Assembly (NCBI GenBank): GCA_946539765.1
Contig: CAMNHO010000013.1
Span: forward strand, 1-45,025
Reading direction: 5' to 3'
Source: UBA4312 sp002394635
GTDB lineage: Bacteria; Bacillota_I; Bacilli_A; Erysipelotrichales; Erysipelotrichaceae
Length of the DNA: 45,025 bases
Numbering within the stretch: the first letter of the stretch is position 1; each line of letters opens with the position of its first letter. The notes under the pieces were generated by a model that worked only from the letters and a program-made list of their open reading frames with translations, did not search any database and was not told the DNA's origin. Positions 33,234-41,326 of this stretch are shown one piece after another. Both the position numbers and the translations under genes were made by a program.

Positions 33234-33740
33234 TCATAATTTAATTTCCGTATAGATTCTTTTCTGTTCAAAGAGCTCCGATTTCATCAATATCATCCTT
33301 TCCGCTTTCATTGAAAACGGTTCAAACGCAATCTCTTTTTGCCCCGGCCATTCGATCCGGGCGTTCCGTATCAATGTTACATGCCCTCTGAACGACGTCC
33401 CTGCAAGATCAAATCCCCCTTCTTTTAACCGTTGTACAAGAATTCTTTGCGCTTGGTTCAGCTCTTCATTTTCTTCGATTCCCAGCCACCACAAATCTTT
33501 TTTACGATGAAAAACACCGATCTCAGAAAAAGTGATCACCATCTGTTCAAACGGAAAGCTCATCGCATGTTGAATACGAGGCAAATCCGCTTCATTTACC
33601 TCTCCTAAAAAAGCCAGAGTGATATGCAGGTTCTCTGCAGATACAATACGGCCTTTCCCATAAGATAAAAGCTGTCTCTGAAGTCCCCCGATCTTCCTTT
33701 TTGCCTGCTGGTCCGGGACGATACAAATAAATGCACGCAT
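33234..33740 (-). CDS. thpR: RNA 2',3'-cyclic phosphodiesterase (2H family)
   Basis: A 168-residue LigT/ThpR-type 2H phosphoesterase. Both catalytic H-x-T-L tetrads are visible: HITLAFLG (His39) and HVTLIRNAR (His120), with MRAFICIVPD and FSEIGVFHRKKDLWWLG between. It hydrolyses 2',3'-cyclic phosphate ends of RNA to 2'-phosphates in vitro; the cellular role is unclear. The start is 4 nt behind the stop of the upstream membrane protein, with a weak GGGATAAG site, so it probably depends on coupling. Confidence 0.9.
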   Translation of the reverse strand: MRAFICIVPDQQAKRKIGGLQRQLLSYGKGRIVSAENLHITLAFLGEVNEADLPRIQHAMSFPFEQMVITFSEIGVFHRKKDLWWLGIEENEELNQAQRILVQRLKEGGFDLAGTSFRGHVTLIRNARIEWPGQKEIAFEPFSMKAERMILMKSELFEQKRIYTEIKL

Positions 33741-33744
33741 GATC

Positions 33745-34290
33745 TTATCCCAGCCAGTAAATCAATCCGGACAACATACCGATAAACAAACTCAGTCCAA
33801 GTGTCCATGACACCGATGCAATGACAGACTGTTGATGGATCCTAAAAAAAGGATACGGTCCATCTATACGACGTACCCCATTCAAATATAGCATTATCAC
33901 ACCATAGACGATCGTGAACATGATAGGAATCCAGAGGATCTGCCATGATTGCGGATGGTGCTCCCACAAAAAATAAGAAATTGTAGATAATACCGGACAT
34001 AAAGTATGATGATACAGACCGTTGCCTCGGATCAGCAGCTCTTTGGCATCGCCACCCATGGGAATCAGAACACATATGGTAATGATGAATGTCATCACCA
34101 GCATACAAGTACTGAGATATCGTAACCAAACGATATCTCCGATGAGAACATAGAGCAAAGAACTGACAAACGTCACCATATTCGATAGCTGGGTATAATA
34201 CGCAAAAACCCTCCATTTACGACGGGATATACTGATCTGCAGACCGATGATCTCCAGAATCAAGTTGATCAAATTTGCATACCATGCCAT
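33745..34290 (-). CDS. Pr6Pr-like membrane protein
   Basis: A 181-residue membrane protein with six helices: the N-terminal MAWYANLINLILEIIGLQIS, then YYTQLSNMVTFVSSLLYVLIG, TCMLVMTFIITICVLIPMGG, and the last SVSWTLGLSLFIGMLSGLIY. The YTQLSN motif after helix 1, the GNGLYHHTLCPVLS stretch and HGVRRI/GPYPFF region are typical of the Pr6Pr/FAR-17a-like bacterial family of unknown function. AGGAGG stands 7 nt before the ATG at 34290. Confidence 0.75.
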   Translation of the reverse strand: MAWYANLINLILEIIGLQISISRRKWRVFAYYTQLSNMVTFVSSLLYVLIGDIVWLRYLSTCMLVMTFIITICVLIPMGGDAKELLIRGNGLYHHTLCPVLSTISYFLWEHHPQSWQILWIPIMFTIVYGVIMLYLNGVRRIDGPYPFFRIHQQSVIASVSWTLGLSLFIGMLSGLIYWLG

Positions 34291-34309
34291 AGTCTGTCCT
34301 CCTGTTTTT

Positions 34310-34320
34310 ATTATAGCATT
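34310..34320 (-). promoter_or_regulatory. Extended -10 promoter of the Pr6Pr-thpR unit
   Basis: TATAAT (34310-34315) preceded on the minus strand by TGC, an extended -10. The -35 (TTCTTT at 17 bp) is weak and lies in the U-run of the terminator upstream. Confidence 0.6.
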
Positions 34321-34338
34321 GACAATTACCAAAAGAAA

Positions 34339-34357
34339 AAGCCGGTCGTCCGGCCTT
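34339..34357 (-). terminator. Terminator of the AGCS symporter gene
   Basis: GCCGG (34341-34345) with CCGGC (34350-34354) and a 4-nt loop, followed on the minus strand by a U-rich run. It overlaps the TAA stop codon at 34356. Confidence 0.8.
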
Positions 34358-35876
34358 AATGCATTCCCTCGTTGGATGATTGAATATCTTGTATGAATTG
34401 TTCGTTCATATCCGGATAAGCCGATAACATCGGCTTGACATCCAGTCCCTTTTTACGATCAAAATAGTTCTTTGTGATCTTGGCCACCAGTGACTGTAAA
34501 GCCAGCAGACAAATCAAGTTCGGCACGGCCATTAAGCCGTTAAATGTATCATCAATGGCCCAGATCAATCCACTTTTGATGGTAGAGGAAACCACAATCA
34601 ATACAATATAGACCACCTTAAAGGCTTTCACGACTTTTCTACGGTTTTCTTCTTTCATCCAGTCACAACAAAAATCAATGGCTTTTTCTCCATAATATGA
34701 CCATGCCAGGATCGTCGTAAACGCAAAGAGCGGCAAAATCAGACTAAATACAATGGTTCCCAGAGTCCCGAAATTCTGTGTAAACATAGACATGGACATC
34801 ACGCTGTCTTCCATATCTCCGGATAAAGCTGTCATATCATATGTCGTCAAAAACATCAATGCGGTCAATGTACAAATGATAAACGTATCGAAGAATACTT
34901 CAAAAACACCCCATAAACCTTGTTTGACCGGTTCTCTTGTTTCCGATGCCGAATGGGCAATGACCGAAGAACCCAGACCCGCTTCATTAGAAAACACACC
35001 GCGAGCCATCCCTTTCTTGATAACCTGGGAAAAGGAATAACCAAGAATACCACCACCGGCGGCCTGAAAGTTGAAAGCCTTTGAAAAAATCAATCCCAGC
35101 GCAGCCGGCACTCTTCCGATATGTGCACCGATTGAGATCACAGCCAACACGATAAACAATAAAGACATAAAAGGAACTAACATGGACGCAGTCCGTCCGA
35201 TCCGTTTGATCCCGCCAATGACGATTACAGCCGTAACCACGGCTACAATGACGCCTACAATGAACCGCATCATCTCCGTACTGCCATTGACACCGGCACG
35301 GGTGATGGCTTCGGCCAGGGTACCGGAGATCTTATTGGTCTGTACACCGCTCATCCCGATCGCCGCAAACACACAGAAAAAGGCAGCCATATAAGCCATC
35401 CACTTCCATTTCAGACCATAAGCTATATAGTAGAAAGCTCCACCGGAAAGATTTCCGTCAGCATCCTTTTTACGAAAATACAGGCCCAGTACATTCTCCG
35501 AATAATTAGTTACCATCCCAAAGAAAGCCGAGATCCACATCCATAGAACCGCTCCGGGCCCTCCTGTCAGAATAGCTGAAACAACCCCGATGATGTTACC
35601 GGTTCCCACAGTTCCCGAAATAGCTGTAGCAAACGCTTCAAACTGTGAAATCGACTGGATGGAATCCTCCTCACCCTTTTTCTTTCCCAGTCCCTTCAAT
35701 GTCGGAATAATCGTTGTATTCAATGATTCCTTGAAATGGGTAACCTGTAAAAAATTTGTGCGGATCGTCATGATCAGACCGGTTCCCAGAATCAGGATGA
35801 TGACCGGCCATCCCCACACAATACCATTCAATACATCATTTACACGTTCAATCGCATCAATTATCGTAGTCCACAT
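34356..35876 (-). CDS. Amino-acid carrier protein, AGCS family (Na+/alanine-glycine symporter)
   Basis: A 506-residue sodium-coupled symporter for alanine or glycine, with about eleven helices. Signature pieces are FEAFATAISGTVGTGNIIGV, SGGAFYYIAYGLKWKW and the helix-6 region GMARGVFSNEAGLGSSVIAH. The C-terminal tail is hydrophilic. GGGAGGG stands 8 nt before the ATG at 35876; the 26 codons upstream run through the terminator hairpin. Expression is under a tandem glycine riboswitch, which strongly suggests glycine as the transported or sensed substrate. No partner genes in the transcript. Confidence 0.94.
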   Translation of the reverse strand: MWTTIIDAIERVNDVLNGIVWGWPVIILILGTGLIMTIRTNFLQVTHFKESLNTTIIPTLKGLGKKKGEEDSIQSISQFEAFATAISGTVGTGNIIGVVSAILTGGPGAVLWMWISAFFGMVTNYSENVLGLYFRKKDADGNLSGGAFYYIAYGLKWKWMAYMAAFFCVFAAIGMSGVQTNKISGTLAEAITRAGVNGSTEMMRFIVGVIVAVVTAVIVIGGIKRIGRTASMLVPFMSLLFIVLAVISIGAHIGRVPAALGLIFSKAFNFQAAGGGILGYSFSQVIKKGMARGVFSNEAGLGSSVIAHSASETREPVKQGLWGVFEVFFDTFIICTLTALMFLTTYDMTALSGDMEDSVMSMSMFTQNFGTLGTIVFSLILPLFAFTTILAWSYYGEKAIDFCCDWMKEENRRKVVKAFKVVYIVLIVVSSTIKSGLIWAIDDTFNGLMAVPNLICLLALQSLVAKITKNYFDRKKGLDVKPMLSAYPDMNEQFIQDIQSSNEGMH

Positions 35877-35916
35877 TTTATGCCCTCCCTTTGATCGCAA
35901 TGCGGACAACAAGAAA

Positions 35917-35936
35917 GAGCCTGCAAATACAGGCTC
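35917..35936 (-). terminator. Riboswitch expression-platform terminator
   Basis: GAGCCTG (35917-35923) with CAGGCTC (35930-35936), followed on the minus strand by UUUCUUGUU. It lies between the glycine aptamers and the symporter start, about 40 nt before the ATG. A weaker hairpin, AAATAC/GTATTT with a GAAA loop at about 35960-35976, sits just upstream and may be part of the switch. Confidence 0.75.
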
Positions 35937-35983
35937 CGAAGAATTACAATACATTGGAAAAATACTTTCGTATTTCTCGGGTT

Positions 35984-36135
35984 CTCCGTCCTTTTGCCTG
36001 AGAGATTACAGATATTCATCTGCTTGCACCTTCGGCATCCACTTAAGGAATTCTCCGGAGTATTGTCCACATATAGTCTTTGTTTCCTGAGCGTTTTACA
36101 CCTTCGGCGATACATTGTATCCTTTTCCTACATGT
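35984..36135 (-). ncRNA. Tandem glycine riboswitch
   Basis: Two glycine aptamers in a row on the minus strand. The first has GCCGAAGGTGTAAAACGCTC then AGGAAAC and ends near GTGGACAATA. The second begins CTCCGGAG, has GCCGAAGGTGCAAGCAG and CTCTCAGGCAAAAGGACGG, and closes with CGGAG. The paired GCCGAAGG cores and the CTCAGG(C)AAA(A)GGAC motifs are diagnostic. It precedes a terminator and the AGCS symporter gene, the usual arrangement for glycine-responsive control. Glycine riboswitches are often activating; which direction applies here cannot be read by eye. Confidence 0.92.
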
Positions 36136-36208
36136 TTCATCCAATACAGATTCAATTTGTTGACCATGTATTATGTTAGCACTAACTAAAATAATGTACA
36201 AGAAAAAC
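36136..36208. promoter_or_regulatory. Probable riboswitch promoter region
   Basis: TTGTAC, a 17-base spacer and TAACAT on the minus strand (about 36173-36202) form a weak promoter about 40 nt before the first aptamer. The palindrome GTTAGCACTAAC (36175-36186) overlaps its -10 region. Neither element is compelling. Confidence 0.4.
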
Positions 36209-36787
36209 TTATACATTCAAAGACTGTGGCAGGGTAAAGCTGTTTTTCTCATAGTCGACCCTATAGATCCCGCAATTGCTGATAAACCGAGCCCAGTACG
36301 AACCCTGAGAGTACGGATCCAGATATTCCAAAGCCCCTTTCATTGCCACGGCATGTGTAGAAACCAGCACATGTTCGACAGGTTCTTTGGCAAGATCCTC
36401 AAGAAAGCTTCCCATACGGCGAACCACGGATTCCAAACTTTCCATGCCCTTTGGTGCCGGGTTATGAACAAAATCACTGAAAAAGTCAACGATTTCCTGG
36501 CTTGGGTGGTCAAGACTGGTTCCTTCATAAGGTCCATAGTCCATTTCCAACAGACGGTCATCCAGCCGAATATCCGACTGACCACTGACAATCCTTGCGG
36601 TTTGTACCGAACGTTGTAAAGGGCTGGAGAAAACCCGATCGAACCAAATGTGCTGCTGCCGAAAATACTGAGCAGCCATTTGGGCTTGTCCTATTCCCTG
36701 CTGGTTTAACGGTGCATCGCTCCGTCCCTGCAGGAGTCTCTCCTTATTCTTGATCGTTTGTCCATGCCGTATGATATAGATTTTCAT
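36209..36787 (-). CDS. Histidine phosphatase family protein (phosphoglycerate-mutase-like)
   Basis: A 192-residue histidine phosphatase. The N-terminal RHG motif is IIRHGQTIKNKERLLQGRSD (catalytic His and the phosphate-pocket Arg), with the second Arg in FSSPLQRSVQTA, the acid Glu region in LEMDYGPYEGT and the C-terminal His in VLVSTHAVAMKGALEY. Sequence is typical of CobC/GpmB-like broad-specificity enzymes. It follows the BASS symporter after 4 nt, so the two are cotranscribed. The substrate is unknown. Confidence 0.88.
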   Translation of the reverse strand: MKIYIIRHGQTIKNKERLLQGRSDAPLNQQGIGQAQMAAQYFRQQHIWFDRVFSSPLQRSVQTARIVSGQSDIRLDDRLLEMDYGPYEGTSLDHPSQEIVDFFSDFVHNPAPKGMESLESVVRRMGSFLEDLAKEPVEHVLVSTHAVAMKGALEYLDPYSQGSYWARFISNCGIYRVDYEKNSFTLPQSLNV

Positions 36788-36791
36788 AGTC

Positions 36792-37721
36792 CTACTCTTT
36801 CATTGTGCGATATAGATTGGCTAAAATGGCGCCGGAAATATTATGCCATACGGAAAAAACAGCACCGGGAACAGTTGCCATTGCCAGGTTCGGAAACGCA
36901 GTGGCAGCCAATGAAGTGGCCAGACCGGAATTCTGCATACCGATTTCTATGGAAAGAGCTTTTTTCTTAGCCAGAGGCAGTTTGAGAATTTTTCCCAGTC
37001 CATACCCACAAGCATATCCAAGCAAATTGTGCAGGATCACAACCACAAATACGACCAGACCAGTATCCAGGATCTGCTGGGCGTTGTGTGATACAACCGA
37101 AGCGACGATAAGCGTGATCGCAAGGACCGAAATAACAGGAAGCAGGTCCAGGACCTTCTGTGTCTGTCGGGACCAGAACCGGTTGATCAAAAAACCCAAT
37201 GCGATTGGAATGATCACGACCTTGACAATGGAAAGGAACATGCCGATTGGTTCTACATTGACCGAAGTGCGCAGCATCAGCCAGGTAATCGCCGGCGTTA
37301 ATAAAGGCGCTAACAACGTGTTTACACTGGTCATGCCTACAGACAAAGCTACATCGCCCCGGCTTAAATAGGTCATCACATTGCTGGATGTCCCTCCCGG
37401 ACATGTACCGACAAGAATGACTCCGGCTAATAATCCGGTCTCAAGACCAAACAATTTTCCCAGCAGGAAGGCCAAAATCGGCATGATCGAAAACTGTGCC
37501 AGGCATCCCAGCAGGATATCTTTCGGATGCTGTAATACCAGCATAAAATCCTTTGGCTTCAATGTTAGTCCCATACCGAACATCACGATCATTAAAAGAT
37601 AATTCACCCACGATGTATCAATCCATACGCATGTAGATGGAACAAACAACGCCAGTGCAGCAATCACCAGAACGATCACTGCCATATATTTTCCGGTAAA
37701 CTGGCTGATCTTATTTAACAT
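36792..37721 (-). CDS. Bile acid:sodium symporter (BASS) family transporter
   Basis: A 309-residue membrane protein with about ten helices in the two-repeat BASS fold. Recognisable parts are MIVMFGMGLTLKPKDFMLVL, GTCPGGTSSNVMTYLSRGDV (the substrate/sodium crossover region) and IEIGMQNSGLATSLAATAFP. Bacterial members import organic anions such as pantoate or other keto acids, and not necessarily bile acids. AAGGAGG stands 8 nt before the ATG. Cotranscribed with the histidine phosphatase. Confidence 0.9.
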   Translation of the reverse strand: MLNKISQFTGKYMAVIVLVIAALALFVPSTCVWIDTSWVNYLLMIVMFGMGLTLKPKDFMLVLQHPKDILLGCLAQFSIMPILAFLLGKLFGLETGLLAGVILVGTCPGGTSSNVMTYLSRGDVALSVGMTSVNTLLAPLLTPAITWLMLRTSVNVEPIGMFLSIVKVVIIPIALGFLINRFWSRQTQKVLDLLPVISVLAITLIVASVVSHNAQQILDTGLVVFVVVILHNLLGYACGYGLGKILKLPLAKKKALSIEIGMQNSGLATSLAATAFPNLAMATVPGAVFSVWHNISGAILANLYRTMKE

Positions 37722-37784
37722 TATATAAATCCTCCTTATAACAGAACAGGGAGCTCAATGAAAGCTTCCTTGTTTGTTAGTATA

Positions 37785-39095
37785 TCACTTTTCTGCAATT
37801 TTTACAGGATCCCATCCCGGATCCCGGTACTGAGTAACGGAAAGATGGTTAGAACTTACATAATCCGCAATAAACTTTGTCCTCGTTTTTTCCAGGGCTT
37901 GTTCATCCTGTGTGATCTTCTCATATGCCGCATAATGCTCTCCAAAAATTCTTTCCGAGCTCGGCTTGCTCTGCGAACCATCGGCTACCTGGTCAAACTG
38001 TGTTACTTCATAACCATCCCCGCTCTTACGTAGGTGCATCGCTCCCGGATAATCTCCACCGGATACCATGTTTAATGTATCCTTTTCTAGATCATAGTTA
38101 TAGAGTTCAAATTTTCCATAGACAAGGACATCCTGTGGATCGTGGTCATCGGTATATACGATAGTGATGCTTGGAATGCTGACATCCGCTTTGTCGTAAT
38201 CCTTGCCGATTTCATCTACCATATACTCACAGATTGCATCCATATATGGTTCTGTCCCTGTATATTTATAGGCAGGCAGTGCATCCTCCGATGCCTGGTC
38301 TGTCTTTGTGAAGGAAATCCAGTTATCATCCATATTGATAAATAAGCCATCTCCTTCGATAGTATATTCATAAGAACCTGTATCTGTCATTAGCTCTGTG
38401 GAGCCCCAGCGCACATCGATGTTTACACTCCCTTGTAAGGCTCCGGTATGGTCCTTATTCAACTGGACAGATTCAATATCCTGCGGTTCATCCGCAATAT
38501 ATGTTCCCGGTATATAGTCATACATGGTTTGCTGTTCAAAATCTTCGTATGTAATAGAATCAATGATAGCAGCCAGCGCATCACTGACCGGTAGATCCAC
38601 ATCGTCGTTTCCACTGGTATGCGCAGTGATCTCAAACAGAAGAACACCTCCGTTATACTGTCCGGCAATAGCGGATTGCGATAACCCGCTGCCTTCTTTT
38701 TCAACCACCAGATTTCGCCAGTAACCCCACTGATCCGTAGTCCCCGGAAAAATACCTTCGCTGCGTTCTATTGTTTCCGGATCCTCGCTCCAGCTTTCTG
38801 TACATTCAGCTAACACCTCTTCCGGTTGTTTTTTTTCAATATAAGAAATTGTCACCATATTGGTTCCGGCCGAATCCTCTGTATAGACAAACTGCGCCAC
38901 ATGATCACCGATCCTGGAAGCTTCAATGACCGAAGGATCATATACAACAGTCCATCCATCTTTACTTTGATATGTGCCGGTCTGTTCCACTTTTTCCGCT
39001 GTTTCCTGTTTCTGCGGTTCGCTTGGCTGGCCACCACAAGCTGTCAGACAGGCAGCCAGAACAACCGCAATCCATCTTCTTTTTAATATATGCAT
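37785..39095 (-). CDS. Putative lipoprotein of unknown function
   Basis: A 436-residue secreted lipoprotein. The signal peptide MHILKRRWIAVVLAACLTAC ends in a lipobox (Cys20), and an acidic, Gln/Glu-rich linker follows. The mature protein has two parts: residues 45-180 (GWTVVYDPSVIEASRIGDHV, typical of DUF-type surface proteins), and a beta-rich middle with YDYIPGTYIADEPQDIES. The C-terminus is acidic with DDHDPQDVLVYGKFELYNYD. I do not recognise a known family. AGGAGG lies 6 nt before the ATG at 39095; the six codons upstream overlap it. It follows the PHP gene by 36 nt. Confidence 0.75.
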   Translation of the reverse strand: MHILKRRWIAVVLAACLTACGGQPSEPQKQETAEKVEQTGTYQSKDGWTVVYDPSVIEASRIGDHVAQFVYTEDSAGTNMVTISYIEKKQPEEVLAECTESWSEDPETIERSEGIFPGTTDQWGYWRNLVVEKEGSGLSQSAIAGQYNGGVLLFEITAHTSGNDDVDLPVSDALAAIIDSITYEDFEQQTMYDYIPGTYIADEPQDIESVQLNKDHTGALQGSVNIDVRWGSTELMTDTGSYEYTIEGDGLFINMDDNWISFTKTDQASEDALPAYKYTGTEPYMDAICEYMVDEIGKDYDKADVSIPSITIVYTDDHDPQDVLVYGKFELYNYDLEKDTLNMVSGGDYPGAMHLRKSGDGYEVTQFDQVADGSQSKPSSERIFGEHYAAYEKITQDEQALEKTRTKFIADYVSSNHLSVTQYRDPGWDPVKIAEK

Positions 39096-39131
39096 ATGTT
39101 TCCTCCTGTTCATCTGAAATCCCTCTTTCTA

Positions 39132-40001
39132 TTATTTGATTTTACCATGAATTGCATCCAGAAAACGAATCATGCCCGCCGGATATTCCTCCCGTTTCGG
39201 ACAATTATGGTTTCCCAGACCAATCGGTTTATTGGTACCATGATAATCGCTGCCCGCCGTCACATACAGATCATATTGCCAAGCATATTGCAACATTTGT
39301 TCCTGCAGTTCTCTGGAAAACCCAGAATAGTAGGCTTCCACGCCCTGTAATCCAAAGCTCACCAATCGCTGCAGGCGCTCATCCATATCCCGGCCGATAA
39401 TCAGCTGGTCCCCGCTTCCAAAACTCGGATGCGCAAGTACCGGGATCCCTCCTGCCCCCAGGATGCCTGTAATCGCCTGCTCCGGACGAACATACTGCGA
39501 GCGAAAATGGACCTGGTTAATATACTTTTTGATTGCTTCTTCCTTTGTCCTGACATATTTATATTCGGTCATCAGATTCCCAATATGTGGTTTTCCCGGA
39601 TTATCCAGAGCAAATAATGCATCCACATCTTCTTGAGAAAAAGTAATGCCAAACTGTTCTTTCAGCAGCTTTAACCGCGCTTTCACTTTTGTGATCCGAT
39701 AAGAATGGCCAAGATCCACCACATTCCGGATTGCCTGCGTATCAGGATCATACCCATATCCCAGGATATGATACTTACCTGACTCATCCTTGCAGGAAAA
39801 CTCCACACCGGTCAAAAATTTCGGATCTTCGCTTTTGCGGATCTTCTCTATACATATACATCCCTTGATCGCATCGTGGTCAGTTAATGCGAACAGATCA
39901 ATTCCTGCTTTTTTTACACTTTCAAGAATCTGTTCTGGTGTATCAGTCCCATCCGATACCGTTGAATGCATATGTAAATCCATTTTTTCAGGATATTTCA
40001 T
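39132..40001 (-). CDS. PHP-domain phosphoesterase (RNase AM / YciV-like)
   Basis: A 289-residue PHP-family metallophosphoesterase. Motifs in order: MDLHMHSTVSDGTDTPEQIL (His10 and His12), FALTDHDAIKG, LTGVEFSCKDESGKYHILGY, IPVLAHPSFGSG, and VTAGSDYHGTNKPIGLG. Together they supply the trinuclear metal site. The insert between motifs 3 and 4 matches the 5'-3' exoribonuclease/nucleotide-phosphatase type (YciV, TrpH). AAGGAG stands 8 nt before the ATG, and that site follows the stop of a 33-codon micro-ORF by only a few nt. Confidence 0.9.
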   Translation of the reverse strand: MKYPEKMDLHMHSTVSDGTDTPEQILESVKKAGIDLFALTDHDAIKGCICIEKIRKSEDPKFLTGVEFSCKDESGKYHILGYGYDPDTQAIRNVVDLGHSYRITKVKARLKLLKEQFGITFSQEDVDALFALDNPGKPHIGNLMTEYKYVRTKEEAIKKYINQVHFRSQYVRPEQAITGILGAGGIPVLAHPSFGSGDQLIIGRDMDERLQRLVSFGLQGVEAYYSGFSRELQEQMLQYAWQYDLYVTAGSDYHGTNKPIGLGNHNCPKREEYPAGMIRFLDAIHGKIK

Positions 40002-40018
40002 TCAGAAGCTCCTTCTTT

Positions 40019-40120
40019 CTATTCTCTATAAAATGTTTTCACCATCAAAGTATCGCTTTCATCGTTAAGCGCATAAGCTAAATCATCCATTGTTTTTCGA
40101 ACGGTAAACATCCGTTTCAT
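40019..40120 (-). CDS. Candidate 33-aa micro-ORF upstream of the PHP gene
   Basis: A short open frame starting MKRMFTVRKTMDDLAY and ending MVKTFYRE. GAGG stands about 10 nt before its ATG, and its TAG stop falls right before the ribosome binding site of the PHP gene. Its ATG overlaps the stop of another micro-ORF by 4 nt. The arrangement is operon-like and the composition is ordinary for a protein. I have no family for it. Confidence 0.4.
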   Translation of the reverse strand: MKRMFTVRKTMDDLAYALNDESDTLMVKTFYRE

Positions 40121-40188
40121 AATTGAAATTCCTCGATATTATATTCTCTGAGACCCTTTTCCTGATTCTCTACAAGCATTGCATCCAT
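40117..40188 (-). CDS. Candidate 23-aa micro-ORF between the SARP regulator and PHP genes
   Basis: MDAMLVENQEKG at the start and REYNIEEFQL at the end; very acidic. A purine-rich AGAGAAGA stands directly before the ATG, a weak site. The TGA stop overlaps the next ATG (ATGA). The start lies 54 nt after the stop of the response regulator with no terminator between, so it could be read from that transcript. Unrecognised. Confidence 0.3.
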   Translation of the reverse strand: MDAMLVENQEKGLREYNIEEFQL

Positions 40189-40241
40189 TCTTCTCTTTCG
40201 ATGATTTAATATTATCTCATGTTTCGTCTATTTATAATATC

Positions 40242-41045
40242 CTATAATCGATGTTTGATCCGATCCATATAAGATTCAGTTAAACTGGCCCAGGAATAGG
40301 CACTCATATACTCACCACGATACGCATTGACCGCATTGATATCCCCTTCGAAATAATGATATAGATCGCAATCCAGCAATTCCGGGACGATCCGCATCGT
40401 ACCTCTGCCCATCTCCAGGATCTCACTGATTCCATATTCCTCTAACGTGTCACGAAGACTGCGGATGACCACATCCAGCTGTTTCTGCATGGAGCGTGTA
40501 TATCGTTGGTCTTCCCACAATACCCCAAAAGCATGGGTGCGGGTGATACTCCCTCCCTGACGATCGACTAGATATGCCAGAAGTTCTTTGGCTCGTGCCC
40601 GGTTAAAATGCACCATGCGGCCATCTACAAGAACATCAAATTCGCCGAAGGTCTGCACCACGATATGCGAACGAGAAGGCTTCTTTTCCTGTAATGAAAA
40701 GACATACTCGATTTCTCTGGCTAAATGTTTCGGATTTAAAGGCTTGAGCAGATAACCAGATGCATGAAGAGCAAAGGCATCCACCGCATACTGCGAATAA
40801 CCAGTCAAAAAGACAATGGCAGTATCCGGTTGTTTCTCCTTGATTCTGGCAGCCAAGGTCAATCCGTCGATATCCGGCATATTGATATCCAGGATGGCAA
40901 CATCCACGGTATGTTCATTCAGCCATTCCAATGCTTCCAGTCCTTTAATAAATCCTTTGACCTCTGTGACCTGTGGCAGATTTTGACACAATGAAATTGT
41001 TAGTCCCAGAACCAGCTCTTCATCATCAGCACATAATATTTTCAT
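40242..41045 (-). CDS. SARP-type response regulator (receiver + wHTH + BTAD-like)
   Basis: A 267-residue regulator. The receiver has ILCADDEELVLGL, the phosphoacceptor Asp53 in VAILDINMPDIDG and the Lys in GYLLKPLNPKHLAREI. After residue 125 follows an OmpR-like winged helix (VQTFGEFDVLVDGRMVHFNR, KELLAYLVDRQGGSITR) and a short BTAD-like helical tail ending in SYMDRIKHRL. Such SARP-type regulators (COG3947-like) pair with LytS-type kinases in Firmicutes. GGAGGTGAC stands 5 nt before the ATG at 41045; GTG three codons earlier is in that site. A 281-bp gap separates it from its kinase, unusual for such pairs. Confidence 0.9.
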   Translation of the reverse strand: MKILCADDEELVLGLTISLCQNLPQVTEVKGFIKGLEALEWLNEHTVDVAILDINMPDIDGLTLAARIKEKQPDTAIVFLTGYSQYAVDAFALHASGYLLKPLNPKHLAREIEYVFSLQEKKPSRSHIVVQTFGEFDVLVDGRMVHFNRARAKELLAYLVDRQGGSITRTHAFGVLWEDQRYTRSMQKQLDVVIRSLRDTLEEYGISEILEMGRGTMRIVPELLDCDLYHYFEGDINAVNAYRGEYMSAYSWASLTESYMDRIKHRL

Positions 41046-41065
41046 TTGTGTCACCTCCAGTGGTT

Positions 41066-41176
41066 TTAGCCCATAAAAAAACGAAAAGGAAACGCAATAC
41101 GATCTTCAACATGATAAAATTCACCAAGTCCTGGCAGCGGCTCTAGCAACCGGGACTCTATAACGTAAAAACACAT
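41066..41176 (-). CDS. Candidate 36-aa micro-ORF between kinase and SARP regulator
   Basis: An intact open frame starting MCFYVIESR, containing LLEPLPGLGEFYHVED and ending IAFPFRFFMG. ACAGG lies about 8 nt before the ATG, a moderate ribosome site. The stop codon is followed at once by the ribosome binding site of the regulator gene, so translation could be coupled. The aromatic, proline-containing sequence is not low complexity. No family is recognised. A small regulatory or signalling peptide tied to the two-component system is possible; a chance frame cannot be excluded. Confidence 0.4.
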   Translation of the reverse strand: MCFYVIESRLLEPLPGLGEFYHVEDRIAFPFRFFMG

Positions 41177-41249
41177 CGAAGACCTGTATTCACATCTTTG
41201 ACCGGCTCTTTATCATCTTGTTTACCGTTTCCTTTTCGCTATAACGAGA

Positions 41250-41312
41250 TTCCTTTAGACATGCGTATTGTGACATATCCTGTCCAACAGATGTCCAACA
41301 ATTCTAAAGGAA
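41250..41312. promoter_or_regulatory. Inverted repeat with internal direct repeats, possible regulator site
   Basis: Ten-base arms TTCCTTTAGA/TCTAAAGGAA, inner ATTGT/ACAAT and GACAT/ATGTC pairs, and TGTCCAACA at 41281-41289 and 41292-41300. The direct repeats are 11 bp apart, the spacing bound by OmpR-type winged-helix dimers. No U-run follows on either strand. Confidence 0.4.
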
Positions 41313-41326
41313 TATTTATATTTTTT

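Larger units (their letters stand above)
41046..41326. other. 281-bp gap between kinase and response regulator
   Basis: Holds an intact 36-codon micro-ORF (41066-41176) and, near the kinase end, an inverted repeat (TTCCTTTAGA 41250-41259 with TCTAAAGGAA 41303-41312) that encloses two direct copies of TGTCCAACA. No terminator with a U-run is seen, so the regulator may be read from the kinase transcript. Confidence 0.6.

Noticed and set aside
41190..41280. A further 28-codon frame (MSQYACLKESRYSEK) in the kinase-regulator gap
   Set aside because: Its start is one base from any ribosome-site-like sequence, and the frame ends in the middle of the gap; chance is the simplest explanation.
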